From NCBI RefSeq assembly GCF_946479965.1, contig NZ_CAMLHX010000017.1, positions 1-64,000 of the forward strand: a stretch of DNA of 64,000 nucleotides. The letters are read 5' to 3'. Below the pieces are notes generated by a model that was not told where the DNA came from, did not search any database, and worked only from the letters and a program-made list of their open reading frames with translations. Origin of the DNA: an uncultured Mucilaginibacter sp. GTDB taxonomy: Bacteria; Bacteroidota; Bacteroidia; Sphingobacteriales; Sphingobacteriaceae. Position numbers and translations under genes: made by a program. Below are positions 54,268 to 63,512 of the stretch, piece after piece. Numbering within the stretch: the first letter of the stretch is position 1; each line of letters starts with the position of its first letter.

Positions 54268-56595
54268 ATGCAGTATTTTATGAAACTAATTAGTCCTTAC
54301 TTTTGCTTTATATTGGCTGTGTTTAACTGGTGCAATGCATCTGCTCAGCAAATACAGGTAAACCATCAGCCTGGCCGCCTCGAGATCCGGTCGGTAGGTA
54401 AGGGCTGTATCAGGATGACGTTAAGGCCGGTTTCATACAAGCAACCGTTCCCGGAAAATCCTGCTGTTGTTGATCGAGATTACGGTAAAGCCATATTAAG
54501 CATTACCAACGTTAATGGTCCATTGCAAAGAATGGTGGGCGATTTAAAAGTAACAGTAACCGCCTCGCCGCTAACCGTAAGCATTTCAAATAAAAACGGC
54601 GCGCTTGTTCAAAAGATAACGATGGAGGCGGATGGCAAGCTATCATTTAAACTAAATAAAGGGCCGGTGTTCGGTCTTGGCGAGGGAGGCCAAGCGCCCG
54701 AAAAAGGGGTAGACTGGCGTACACTTCCGGTTCAATATGACCGTGGGGGCAGGTACTATAAGATGCAGCCCCGTTGGCAGCGCGATGCCTACGGCTCCCG
54801 TAATCCGGTGGCATTGTTGGTTAGCCCGGGCAACTGGGCCATATTTGCCGCTACTCCCTGGGTAGAGGTTGATCTTACTGCTGCAGACAGAGGTGTTTTT
54901 ATTCCCTGGAAGCCAACCGGCAAGGAAGATCAGCCGCAAACATTAAGCAATCAGGGACTGAATTTGGGCAAGGGCTTGCCTCCTATTGATAAAATTGTGC
55001 CGGGCTTGTATGATGTTTTTGTATTTGATGCTCACGATCCGGCCACGTTCATTAAAAACTTTTCGACTATCACCGGCCCCGCGGTGCTGCCACCCAAGTG
55101 GGCGCTGGGTTATATGCAATCGCACAGAACTTTGCAGGACGATAAGCAGATGGTAGGCATAGTTGATACTTTCCGCACAAAAGAGATACCCGTTGATGCG
55201 GTAATTTATTTAGGTACGGGCTTTACACCGCGCGGCTGGAACAAGCAGCAACCCTCGTTTGAATTTAATCCCGCTGTACTTAAACGTTCGCCCGAAGAAG
55301 TATTGAGTGCCCTGCATGCGCGTAACGTTAAAGTTGTACTCCACATGGTGCCGTGGGACAGGGACAAACTCCCTAACCTGTATGGCAATATTCCCGTTAA
55401 ACCGGGCGAAACTGTTGACGCATCGCACATACAAAGCTACTGGAACGAACATGTCCCTGTTATGAAGGCCGGTGCCGATGCTTTTTGGCCCGATGAGGGC
55501 GATTGGTTCAACTTGTTTGAACGCATTAAGCGCCACCAACTTTACTATCAGGGACACTTGTCCTATGCCCCTAATACCCGCCCCTGGAGTTTGCAGAGAA
55601 ATGGTTATCCCGGCATAGCACAATGGGGCGGCTGGGTGTGGTCAGGCGACACAGAGTCGTCTTGGAAAACCCTTGAAACGCAGATAGCTGTGGGGCTGAA
55701 TTACGCTGTGAGCATAGGGCCCTATTGGGGTACAGACATAGGCGGCTTTTTCCCAAATGCAGAGTTAACCGGCGAGCTATATGCGCGGTGGTTCCAGTTC
55801 GGCGCATTCAATCCTTTATTTCGCAGCCATGGCGTTACCTGGCATACGAGGCTTCCATGGGGCTGGGGAGATGGCAAAATGGGGCCGCCCGAGGGGCGGG
55901 TGTACCCGCTGGAATCAGAATTAAACAATCCGGCAATTGAGCCTGTTATAAAAAAGTATGATGAACTGCGTTACCAACTGTTGCCATATAATTATACGCT
56001 GGCGTGGCAGGCTTACAAAACAGGCTTGCCCTTAATGCGGCCCATGTGGATGCATTACCCTAATGATGAAAAGTGTCGGAGCGCTGCAGATCAGTTTTTG
56101 TGGGGCCGCGATATGTTAATTGCGCCGGTTTATAAAAAAGGCGCTACATCCCGCAAGGTTTATTTACCCGAGGGAGAATGGTATGATTGGTGGACCGGAA
56201 CTAAAACCACAGGCGCGCAAACCATAACCCGCAATGTAGACCTGTCTGTTTTGCCTATTTATGTTCGTGCCGGTGCTATTATTCCGATGGACCCTGTAAG
56301 GCAATATACTGCGCAAAAAGTGGATGAACCAACTACTCTTAAAATATTCACCGGCGCCAACGGCAGCTATACGCTTTATAACGATGATGGGATAAGCCAG
56401 GATTATTTAAAAGGAAAGGGTAGCGAGACAGTGATATTATGGAATAATACTGAGCAAAAAATTACCATACGCGCTGCAGCTGCAGCCGGAAAAGCAAATG
56501 CTTCATCACCACAAAAATTTACAATTAACCTGGTGCCGGGCAGTAAAAGCAAAACAGTAATTTTTAGAGGCAAGGAAGTAAGCGTTAAGATGTAA
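54268..56595 (+). CDS. Secreted glycoside hydrolase family 31
   Basis: 775 residues (start 54268; ATG at 54280 also possible). Signal peptide ends near NASAQQ. N-terminal beta-sandwich (about 25-260), then the GH31 TIM barrel (PPKWALGYMQSHRTLQDDKQM). The nucleophile Asp lies in GADAFWPDEGDW and the acid/base Asp in WSGDTESSWKTLE. The C-terminal beta domains contain FLWGRDMLIAPVYKKGATSRKVYLPEGEWYDWWTG and the DUF5110-like TLKIFTGANGSYTLYNDDG. Typical of alpha-glucosidases and alpha-xylosidases; the exact specificity cannot be told from sequence alone. Monocistronic. Confidence 0.93.
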   Translation: MQYFMKLISPYFCFILAVFNWCNASAQQIQVNHQPGRLEIRSVGKGCIRMTLRPVSYKQPFPENPAVVDRDYGKAILSITNVNGPLQRMVGDLKVTVTASPLTVSISNKNGALVQKITMEADGKLSFKLNKGPVFGLGEGGQAPEKGVDWRTLPVQYDRGGRYYKMQPRWQRDAYGSRNPVALLVSPGNWAIFAATPWVEVDLTAADRGVFIPWKPTGKEDQPQTLSNQGLNLGKGLPPIDKIVPGLYDVFVFDAHDPATFIKNFSTITGPAVLPPKWALGYMQSHRTLQDDKQMVGIVDTFRTKEIPVDAVIYLGTGFTPRGWNKQQPSFEFNPAVLKRSPEEVLSALHARNVKVVLHMVPWDRDKLPNLYGNIPVKPGETVDASHIQSYWNEHVPVMKAGADAFWPDEGDWFNLFERIKRHQLYYQGHLSYAPNTRPWSLQRNGYPGIAQWGGWVWSGDTESSWKTLETQIAVGLNYAVSIGPYWGTDIGGFFPNAELTGELYARWFQFGAFNPLFRSHGVTWHTRLPWGWGDGKMGPPEGRVYPLESELNNPAIEPVIKKYDELRYQLLPYNYTLAWQAYKTGLPLMRPMWMHYPNDEKCRSAADQFLWGRDMLIAPVYKKGATSRKVYLPEGEWYDWWTGTKTTGAQTITRNVDLSVLPIYVRAGAIIPMDPVRQYTAQKVDEPTTLKIFTGANGSYTLYNDDGISQDYLKGKGSETVILWNNTEQKITIRAAAAAGKANASSPQKFTINLVPGSKSKTVIFRGKEVSVKM

Positions 56596-56620
56596 CTATC
56601 TCCCCGGGAGACTGTAAATA

Positions 56621-56651
56621 AAAAGCCTCCGGATAATCTCCGAAGGCTTTT
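56621..56651. terminator. Bidirectional terminator between GH31 and YceI
   Basis: A 13-bp stem with one mismatch (AAAAGCCTCCGGA / TCCGAAGGCTTTT) sits between convergent genes, with A and T runs at its ends. Confidence 0.8.
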
Positions 56652-56674
56652 AACATTAATAGGGGTTTAATCAA

Positions 56675-57271
56675 TTATTTTGTAGCTACCAAGCTGATGT
56701 TAAGGATAAACTCATCATCGATGGCTTTGTCGCCTATAGCATCAAAAAAGCTTTTCGAGTTGTATTTAATATTGTATTTGGTACGGTCAACCTTTACGTT
56801 TGCAGCTTTAGCAGTTAATGTATTACCGCTAACAGCATAAGTGGCCGGGAAAGAAACGGCGCTTGTTATGCCTTTAATGGTAAGGTTACCGGTAACCACA
56901 ACGCTGTTGTTACCTGATTTGGTAATTTTTGTTGTTGCAAATTGCGCTTCAGGGAATTTTGTAACACCAAAGAAATCGTCGGATTTTAAGTGACCCAGTA
57001 ATTTGCCTTTTGAATCGGCATCTGTAAGGTCGTTATTGCTGATAGAGGCCATGTTAATTACAAAACTACCTTTGGCAGGAACGTTGTCTTCAGTGACTAT
57101 AGTACCAGAAGCTAACTTGATTTCGCCGTTGTGCTGACCTAATACTTTTTTACCTGTCCATTCAATGTTACTTTTTTGAGTATCTATTTTGAACGTTTCA
57201 GTTTTTGCAGGCGAAAATGCTGATAAAGCAATAAACGCTAATCCAATTGTTAAGAGTGATATTCTTTTCAT
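56675..57271 (-). CDS. YceI family periplasmic protein
   Basis: 198 residues from the ATG at 57271 (signal MKRISLLTIGLAFIALSAFSPA); an upstream in-frame ATG at 57325 lies before the likely promoter and is rejected. The lipocalin-like YceI fold is evident: FKIDTQKSNIEWTGKKVLGQHNGEIKLASGTIV, LLGHLKSDDFFGVTKFPEAQF, LTIKGITSAVSFPATY, FDAIGDKAIDDEFILNISL. Family members bind isoprenoids or similar lipids. It is downstream of the metal-efflux operon but has its own promoter. Confidence 0.92.
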   Translation of the reverse strand: MKRISLLTIGLAFIALSAFSPAKTETFKIDTQKSNIEWTGKKVLGQHNGEIKLASGTIVTEDNVPAKGSFVINMASISNNDLTDADSKGKLLGHLKSDDFFGVTKFPEAQFATTKITKSGNNSVVVTGNLTIKGITSAVSFPATYAVSGNTLTAKAANVKVDRTKYNIKYNSKSFFDAIGDKAIDDEFILNISLVATK

Positions 57272-57292
57272 TTCTGTTTTATAATTATAGAC

Positions 57293-57300
57293 CAAAGATA
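57293..57300 (-). promoter_or_regulatory. -7 element of the yceI gene
   Basis: TATCTTTG on the minus strand, 22 bases before the start at 57271. A 12-base perfect palindrome GTGTTTAAACAC (57314-57325) lies 13 bases further upstream, near the -33 position. Confidence 0.5.
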
Positions 57301-57392
57301 GACTTAATTTTATGTGTTTAAACACGCATGGTGTTTAATTGCACATTTTTGACAATTAAATACGTTGATAGTTTAACCTGCGTTGCCTCAAG

Positions 57393-58526
57393 CTATTCGT
57401 CCGCTTTATTTTTCATCATCATTAATAGCGAATAAGCGCCTTTAATAACCAAAGTGGCATTATTTAGGCGACTTGATGGGTTTAATATTTCGGTGTAGCC
57501 ATTTTCGCTTTCGCCAATGTTTACTTCCGTCATTTCATAGCTGTTTTTAGCAACAACCTTATATAGGTATTGTTTTCCTTCAAACTCAACCAGGGCATCG
57601 GTCGGGATTGCTGCTGCTTTTGCATTTTTAATTTGTACTTCAGCATTCATATAAGTGCCGGGCACCAGGCTTTTGTCGTAATCTTCAAAATGGCAATGTA
57701 CCTCTGTGTTACGGTCGGCAGATAGGTCGCGGCCAATCAGCAGTATCTCACCCTCATGTTTCTTTTCAGGATTGTTGTTGGTGTACGAGATCACTTTCTG
57801 GCCTATATAAAGTTTATCCAGATCTTTCTCGTAAACCTTAAGTGCCAGATGTATATCAGTAGGATTAACCAGTTCAAAAAGCACCTCGGTTGGCGATACA
57901 TATTTGCCGATGTTGACATTTACTTTGGATACAAACCCGCTTATAGGCGAGTATATATTTACGCTGCGGGCTATGTTGGTTTCGCTGATGTTGCGCACAT
58001 TGATGCCTGCTAGTTGCAGTTTTTGGCCCAACGATGTGATCAATACCAGCTGACTATGATATTCAGCTTCGGCCTGTTGATATACCTTGTCGCTCGCAGC
58101 TTTACTTTGGTTAAGGTCTTTTTGACGTTTGTATTCGTTCTCCAGGTAGCCAATGCGTGCTTTTGCGGTAAGGTAGTCCTGTTGCAGTTGAATGTATTGC
58201 TGATCTTCTACTACCGCAACTGCTTCGCCTTTGTTTACGTGCATGCCCGGCAATAATTTGGTCGACTTTAAGTAACCACCCAGCGGAACACTTATGGAAA
58301 CCATGTTTTGTGGCGGCACATCAATTTGCCCGTTAAGTTTTAAAACAGACGATATGTCTTTCTGCTCAATTTTTCCGGTGGTTATAGCGGCATTTTTAAA
58401 TTGCTCGTCTGTTAACGTTACAATATTGCTGCTTTTGGTGGCGGAATCATCTTCTACCGCCGGTTTTTTATCGCCGCAGGCAGATAAAAAGAGTACCAGT
58501 GCTGTTAAATATGTTATAGGTTTCAT
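57393..58526 (-). CDS. RND efflux periplasmic adaptor lipoprotein (CusB/CzcB type)
   Basis: 377 residues. Lipobox LFLSAC (Cys about 17). Membrane-fusion-protein layout: barrel-sandwich hybrid halves (PLGGYLKSTKLLPGMHVNKGEAVAVVED and SPISGFVSKVNVNIGKYVSPTEVLFELV) around a helical hairpin (about 120-190), then a beta-barrel and a membrane-proximal domain. It links the RND pump to the outer-membrane channel. The gene overlaps the pump's stop by four bases. Confidence 0.92.
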   Translation of the reverse strand: MKPITYLTALVLFLSACGDKKPAVEDDSATKSSNIVTLTDEQFKNAAITTGKIEQKDISSVLKLNGQIDVPPQNMVSISVPLGGYLKSTKLLPGMHVNKGEAVAVVEDQQYIQLQQDYLTAKARIGYLENEYKRQKDLNQSKAASDKVYQQAEAEYHSQLVLITSLGQKLQLAGINVRNISETNIARSVNIYSPISGFVSKVNVNIGKYVSPTEVLFELVNPTDIHLALKVYEKDLDKLYIGQKVISYTNNNPEKKHEGEILLIGRDLSADRNTEVHCHFEDYDKSLVPGTYMNAEVQIKNAKAAAIPTDALVEFEGKQYLYKVVAKNSYEMTEVNIGESENGYTEILNPSSRLNNATLVIKGAYSLLMMMKNKADE

Positions 58527-61500
58527 GGCTGTTTGCTGTTGAAATAGTTAACTTGAATATTTGCGTCTATAAGGTTACGCACCGCTTCTATGTAATCGTT
58601 TTTTACTGCGGTTGCCTGGTTTATCAACTGCACCCACTCCAGGTAATTGATATTGCCCGCGGCCAGCTGCTGGTTAGCGGCGATAGTTATCAGCCCTGCG
58701 TTTTTTAATGCCTGGTCTTCAAAATACTTTACCGCCTCGGCATATTTTTCCTGCTGCAGCACTGCCTCGCGGTATGCCGTATTAATGTTTTGTACCTCAA
58801 CAGCATAGTTGCCTTCGGCCACTTGTTTATTCAATTTCGCGCTTTTTATACGTGCTTTTTGCGAACCCGCAAAAATGGGGATACCTACACCTACCTGCAT
58901 AGAATTGAACCGGGTGGATCCATTATACAAAACGTTGTCGGCACCTACGCCCCTTATGCTGGTGTTATTGTAACCGATAGAAAGATCGGGCAGAAGCTTG
59001 CTCTTTTCCAGTGCTACGGCAGCATCGGCTGTCTGCAGTTGCTGCGCTGATAACATCAGCGCCGGGTGTTGCATTATAGATGTTGTATCGACAACAAAAG
59101 TCATCCCCGGTTTAAATACTTCCGGCGCGGGTGTAAAGGCAATGGTTGAGTTTAAAAGCAATTGAAACTGTAATTGCAAAACCGCAGAGTCTTGTTTTAA
59201 CGGATTGAGCTGTTGTTCTATCTGGCCCAATAATATCTCGGCACTGGTTTTCTCAAGGATATTGGCTTCGCCTTTTTCTAATCTTAACGCCGCTTTTTTA
59301 TAGAAATTGCGGTAAAGGCTATCCGTATACAACAGCAATTGCCGCTTTTGCTCCAAAAGCGTTATGGAATAAAATACTTGTGTTACCTGTCTTTTTAATA
59401 AAGCCTCCTGTACGGCAATGTTAAGTACGCTGCTTTTCCAGTCCTGCTTTAAAAGTTCCTTTTGTCTGCTGTATACGGTTGGAAAACTGAACGACTGCGA
59501 AATGCCAAATTTAGTATCAGAATAACTACTGTTAAACTGCCCGAATTCGCCAAATGCGTTTGCCTGAGGTATAGTTGTTGATGTGCCAATAAGCATTTGC
59601 TGATACCTGGCCTTTAACTGTTCCTGCTTTACACGTAAATTGTTTTTTAAAGCGGTATCAATAGCAGCCTTAAGCGCAATAGGCTGCTGCGCATTAGCCG
59701 ATTGGCTTATTCCGGTTAACAGCAAAAAGCCAACCAGCATTACTGCCGATTTGTTTATAGTATTCTTAAAACCTTTTTCGCTTATGATGTACAACACCGG
59801 CAAAACGAATAGGGTTAAAAAGGTAGCTATCAGCAATCCGCCTATTACAACGGTGGCCAGCGGGCGCTGCACCTCGGCGCCTGCTCCGTTGCTTAGCGCC
59901 ATAGGTAAAAATCCCAATGACGCCACAAAGGCGGTCATTAAAACCGGCCGTAATCTTAGTGCTGTTCCGGTTAGTACTATGGTTTTCATATCAGTAACTC
60001 CCTGTTTTTTTATACTGTTAAATTCAGATATCAGCACAATGCCGTTAAGTACCGCCACACCAAACAGCGCGATAAAGCCCACCCCCGCACTGATGCTGAA
60101 AGGCATACCCCGCAGTGCCATAAACAAAATGCCGCCAATGGCAGACAGCGGAATAGCCGAATAAATAAGCAGCCCTTGCTTTACAGAATTGAACGCGAAA
60201 AACAACAACAGGAAAATGAGCGCCAGCGATACAGGCACTGCTATCATCAACCGTTGTTTGGCGGCATTTAAGTTTTCAAAGGCACCACCATAAGTTACAT
60301 AATAACCTGCAGGCAATTTAAGTTGCGTATCAACCTTTGCCTGTAGCTCATTAACAATGGTCTCCACATCGCGGCCACGCACATTAAAGCCAACTATGAT
60401 GCGGCGTTTAGCATCCTCTCGCTGTATTTGGTTAGGGCCGTCTTTTATCTGCACATCAGCCAATTGGTACAGCGGTATTTGCGTGCCCTGTGGCGTTGGG
60501 ATTAGCAGGTTTTGGATATCCTTCAAATCCTTTTTTTGTTCGCCGCTTATGCGTACTACTATTTCAAAGCGTTTTTCGCCCTCGAATAATGTCCCTGTAC
60601 TTTGACCGGCAAGGGCTGTATTAACTACCTTGTTTATATCAACTATATTAAGACCATACTGCGCAATGGCGTTGCGGTTGTAATTAATTGTGATCTGCGG
60701 TAAGCCTGATACCGCTTCTACATAAAGGTTTTGCGCACCATCAACGGTGTTAACCATTCGTCCTAATTTGGTGGCGTAAGCGGCAAGTGTATCCAGGTCC
60801 TCGCCAAATATTTTACACACTACATCTTGCCGTGCACCTGTCATCAATTCGTTAAACCGCATCTGCACGGGAAACTGAAAGCCCGCTGTTATGCCAGGCA
60901 CGGCTTGCAGCGCGGTGCCCATTTTTTCGGCCAGTTCATCAAATGTTTTGGCTGATGTCCACTCATCCTTGGGCTTTAAAATAACCATCATATCGCTGGC
61001 TTCCATGGGCATGGGGTCGGTAGGTACCTCGCCGCTACCAATTTTGGTCACCACCTTTTCCACTTCGGGGAATTGTGTTTTTAAAATATGCGCCGCTTTT
61101 TGTGTGCTGGCTATGGTGGTGTTAATGTTGCTGCCTGTAAGTACACGGGTATCAACGGCGAAATCACCTTCTTCCAGCGCGGGGATAAACTCGCCACCTA
61201 AAGTGGTTAGTACAAAAACAGAAACGATGAACAATCCAATAACGGCTAGCAACAACATCTCCGGGAAAGCAATTACCCGTTCCAATGCATTGCGGTAGGA
61301 TGTTGTTACCTTTTCCATCAGCCTTTCTGAGAAATTAGGCGAGTGTTTTATTTTTTTGCTGAGGAAAACCGAGCTCATCATAGGTATATAGGTGAGCGAT
61401 AAAATGAATGCCCCTAATAAAGCAAATGCTACCGTTTGTGCCATAGGCTTGAACATTTTCCCCTCAATACCCTCCAACGCGAAGATGGGCAGGTACACCA

Positions 61501-62881
61501 CCAGGATAATGATTTGTGCAAACACAGCGCTATTCATCATCTTGCCGGCAGATGACGTTACCTCACTGTCCATGGTTGGCTGGTCGATGCTGTTTGCTGT
61601 GCTAAACTTCTTGGCGTGGCTAAGCCGGTGCATCACCGCTTCAACAATAATTACAGCGCCGTCCACAATCAAACCAAAATCGAGCGCGCCAAGGCTCATC
61701 AGGTTGCCGCTTACCCCGAATAGGTTCATCATGATAATAGCAAACAGCATTGCTAGTGGTATAACAGACGACACTAATAACCCTGCTCTTAAATTACCCA
61801 GGAACAATACCAGTACCAGCACCACAATTAAAGCGCCTTCTAATAAATTACGTTCAACTGTGCTAATGGCATTATTCACCATTTTGGTGCGATCTAAAAA
61901 CGGCTCAACAACAACACCCTCCGGAAGCGTTTTTTGGATCTGGGCAATGCGTTCCTTTACGTTTTTGATCACTTCGCTACTGTTGGCGCCTTTCAGCATC
62001 ATTACAACGGCTCCGGCTACTTCACCCTCATCATTATAGCACATGGCGCCGTAGCGCGTTGCATAACCTGTTTTAACATCGGCCACATCCTCAATAAACA
62101 AAGGCGTACCATCGCCGTTGTTGCGGATAACCGTGTTATTAATGTCGTTTATATTTCCTATTAAACCTTCGCTGCGGATGTATAAAACTGTCGGTCCCTT
62201 TTCAATATAAGCGCCGCCGATGTTTTGGTTGTTGTTCTCTAAGGCCGTAAAAACATCGGTTATGGTGATGTTGTGCGACAACAGTTTGCCCGGATCTACC
62301 TCAATAGAATATTGTTTAAGCTTACCGCCAAAGCTGCTTACCTCGGCAACGCCTTTAACGCCCAGTAGTTGCCTGCGCACTATCCAATCTTGTATGGTGC
62401 GCAGTTCTGTTTCATCGTATTTATCTTCGAAACCTTTTTTGGGCCTAACCACGTACTGGTAAATTTCGCCCAGGCCGGTACTTACAGGGCCCAACTCGGG
62501 TGTGCCAATGCCTTCGGGGATCTGGGTTTGTACCTGCTGCAGGCGTTCGGCAACTTGTTGGCGGGCCCAGTAAACGTCGGTGGCATCATCAAAAACAATG
62601 GTAACTAAGGACAGGCCGAATCTTGAAAAACTCCTGATCTCTTTGATGCCCGGAATATTGCTGTTGGCCTGCTCAATGGGATAAGTAACCAAACGCTCAA
62701 TATCCGTTGCGCCAAATGATGGGGCGATGGTTATCACCTGCACCTGGTTATCAGTAATATCGGGTACGGCATCAATAGGAAGCCGCGTAAACTGGAAAAT
62801 GCCATAGCTTATAAGGGCAATAGTAAAAAGCCCTACAATAAGCTTGTTCTTCACAGAAAAAGCTATTATATAATCTAACAT
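58523..62881 (-). CDS. CusA/CzcA-type heavy-metal RND pump fused to a TolC-like outer-membrane factor
   Basis: 1452 residues. Residues 1 to about 1040 form a complete HME-RND pump with twelve membrane helices: RLPIDAVPDITDNQVQVITIAPSFGATDIERLVTYPIE, GALDFGLIVDGAVIIVEAVMHRL in TM4, VLTTLGGEFIPALEEGDFAVD and a C-terminal LATVVIGGLLIATFLTLFVLPVLYII. A hydrophobic stretch ending SANAQQP then looks like an internal signal peptide with an Ala-x-Ala cleavage site (near residue 1063, base ~59690). Residues about 1065-1452 are a TolC-type efflux protein (ALKAAIDTALKNNLRVKQEQLKARYQQML, INTAYREAVLQQEKYAEAVKYFEDQAL). It exports divalent or monovalent heavy metals with the adaptor. Confidence 0.93.
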   Translation of the reverse strand: MLDYIIAFSVKNKLIVGLFTIALISYGIFQFTRLPIDAVPDITDNQVQVITIAPSFGATDIERLVTYPIEQANSNIPGIKEIRSFSRFGLSLVTIVFDDATDVYWARQQVAERLQQVQTQIPEGIGTPELGPVSTGLGEIYQYVVRPKKGFEDKYDETELRTIQDWIVRRQLLGVKGVAEVSSFGGKLKQYSIEVDPGKLLSHNITITDVFTALENNNQNIGGAYIEKGPTVLYIRSEGLIGNINDINNTVIRNNGDGTPLFIEDVADVKTGYATRYGAMCYNDEGEVAGAVVMMLKGANSSEVIKNVKERIAQIQKTLPEGVVVEPFLDRTKMVNNAISTVERNLLEGALIVVLVLVLFLGNLRAGLLVSSVIPLAMLFAIIMMNLFGVSGNLMSLGALDFGLIVDGAVIIVEAVMHRLSHAKKFSTANSIDQPTMDSEVTSSAGKMMNSAVFAQIIILVVYLPIFALEGIEGKMFKPMAQTVAFALLGAFILSLTYIPMMSSVFLSKKIKHSPNFSERLMEKVTTSYRNALERVIAFPEMLLLAVIGLFIVSVFVLTTLGGEFIPALEEGDFAVDTRVLTGSNINTTIASTQKAAHILKTQFPEVEKVVTKIGSGEVPTDPMPMEASDMMVILKPKDEWTSAKTFDELAEKMGTALQAVPGITAGFQFPVQMRFNELMTGARQDVVCKIFGEDLDTLAAYATKLGRMVNTVDGAQNLYVEAVSGLPQITINYNRNAIAQYGLNIVDINKVVNTALAGQSTGTLFEGEKRFEIVVRISGEQKKDLKDIQNLLIPTPQGTQIPLYQLADVQIKDGPNQIQREDAKRRIIVGFNVRGRDVETIVNELQAKVDTQLKLPAGYYVTYGGAFENLNAAKQRLMIAVPVSLALIFLLLFFAFNSVKQGLLIYSAIPLSAIGGILFMALRGMPFSISAGVGFIALFGVAVLNGIVLISEFNSIKKQGVTDMKTIVLTGTALRLRPVLMTAFVASLGFLPMALSNGAGAEVQRPLATVVIGGLLIATFLTLFVLPVLYIISEKGFKNTINKSAVMLVGFLLLTGISQSANAQQPIALKAAIDTALKNNLRVKQEQLKARYQQMLIGTSTTIPQANAFGEFGQFNSSYSDTKFGISQSFSFPTVYSRQKELLKQDWKSSVLNIAVQEALLKRQVTQVFYSITLLEQKRQLLLYTDSLYRNFYKKAALRLEKGEANILEKTSAEILLGQIEQQLNPLKQDSAVLQLQFQLLLNSTIAFTPAPEVFKPGMTFVVDTTSIMQHPALMLSAQQLQTADAAVALEKSKLLPDLSIGYNNTSIRGVGADNVLYNGSTRFNSMQVGVGIPIFAGSQKARIKSAKLNKQVAEGNYAVEVQNINTAYREAVLQQEKYAEAVKYFEDQALKNAGLITIAANQQLAAGNINYLEWVQLINQATAVKNDYIEAVRNLIDANIQVNYFNSKQP

Positions 62882-62986
62882 AAAAAATGTGATGTTGAAA
62901 TAAATTGCAATTCAAAAAAACCGGTGTATAGCATAGCGCAAGCCACACCATAGCAAAGGTTTATTAAAATTTGAATAGGAAAATGA

Positions 62987-63373
62987 TCAACAAGCTTTTG
63001 GCGGCTGCCAGATACGGGAAAGATAAGAGGATGGTAAAAAATCATCCTGCATAATAAAACGCTGCTCCTTTTTAAGTTGAACGGGATGATGTATAGCTAT
63101 GTTTACGTTCTGCGGAACTATTACAGGTATTGTTGCGCAAACACACTTATCAAGTGTTTTAAAGGGAAGTTGCATGTCCTCGGCATAATCACTGGAGAGC
63201 GGACTGCCGTGCATGTAATGCATATCTAAAAAATCAAGAAAAGAAATATCACCATTTAGCTGCTTGTGTTCATAATAATGCTCAAAAACAACAGGCAGTT
63301 TCAGCAACTGATGCAATTCAGTTGTTGAAAACAGGTAGGCTGTAAGGATCAATATGACGGTGAACTTTCTCAA
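62987..63373 (-). CDS. Small exported His-rich protein of the metal-efflux operon
   Basis: 128 residues with an N-terminal signal-like hydrophobic segment. The mature part is His- and Tyr-rich (LPVVFEHYYEHKQLNGDISFLDFLDMHYMHGSPL, NIAIHHPVQLKK) with a CVCAT segment; His, Cys and Met could bind metal. First gene of the efflux operon, 105 bases before the RND fusion. I know similar small proteins beside Bacteroidota metal-efflux genes but cannot name the family. Confidence 0.7.
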   Translation of the reverse strand: MRKFTVILILTAYLFSTTELHQLLKLPVVFEHYYEHKQLNGDISFLDFLDMHYMHGSPLSSDYAEDMQLPFKTLDKCVCATIPVIVPQNVNIAIHHPVQLKKEQRFIMQDDFLPSSYLSRIWQPPKAC

Positions 63374-63512
63374 TTGACCCTAAAGTTAAATAACGATAAT
63401 GAATAACGCTAAAAAAATATAAGATTGATACAAACCAACGTTATGTTTACGGCCTAAGAATATTTTAAACAAATTATTACCTTAGTGCTGTAAACCAATA
63501 TATATCGATCTT

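Noticed and set aside
60357..62608. Long open frames on the plus strand inside the RND gene
   Set aside because: They are antisense shadows of a strongly conserved coding region and show no family features.
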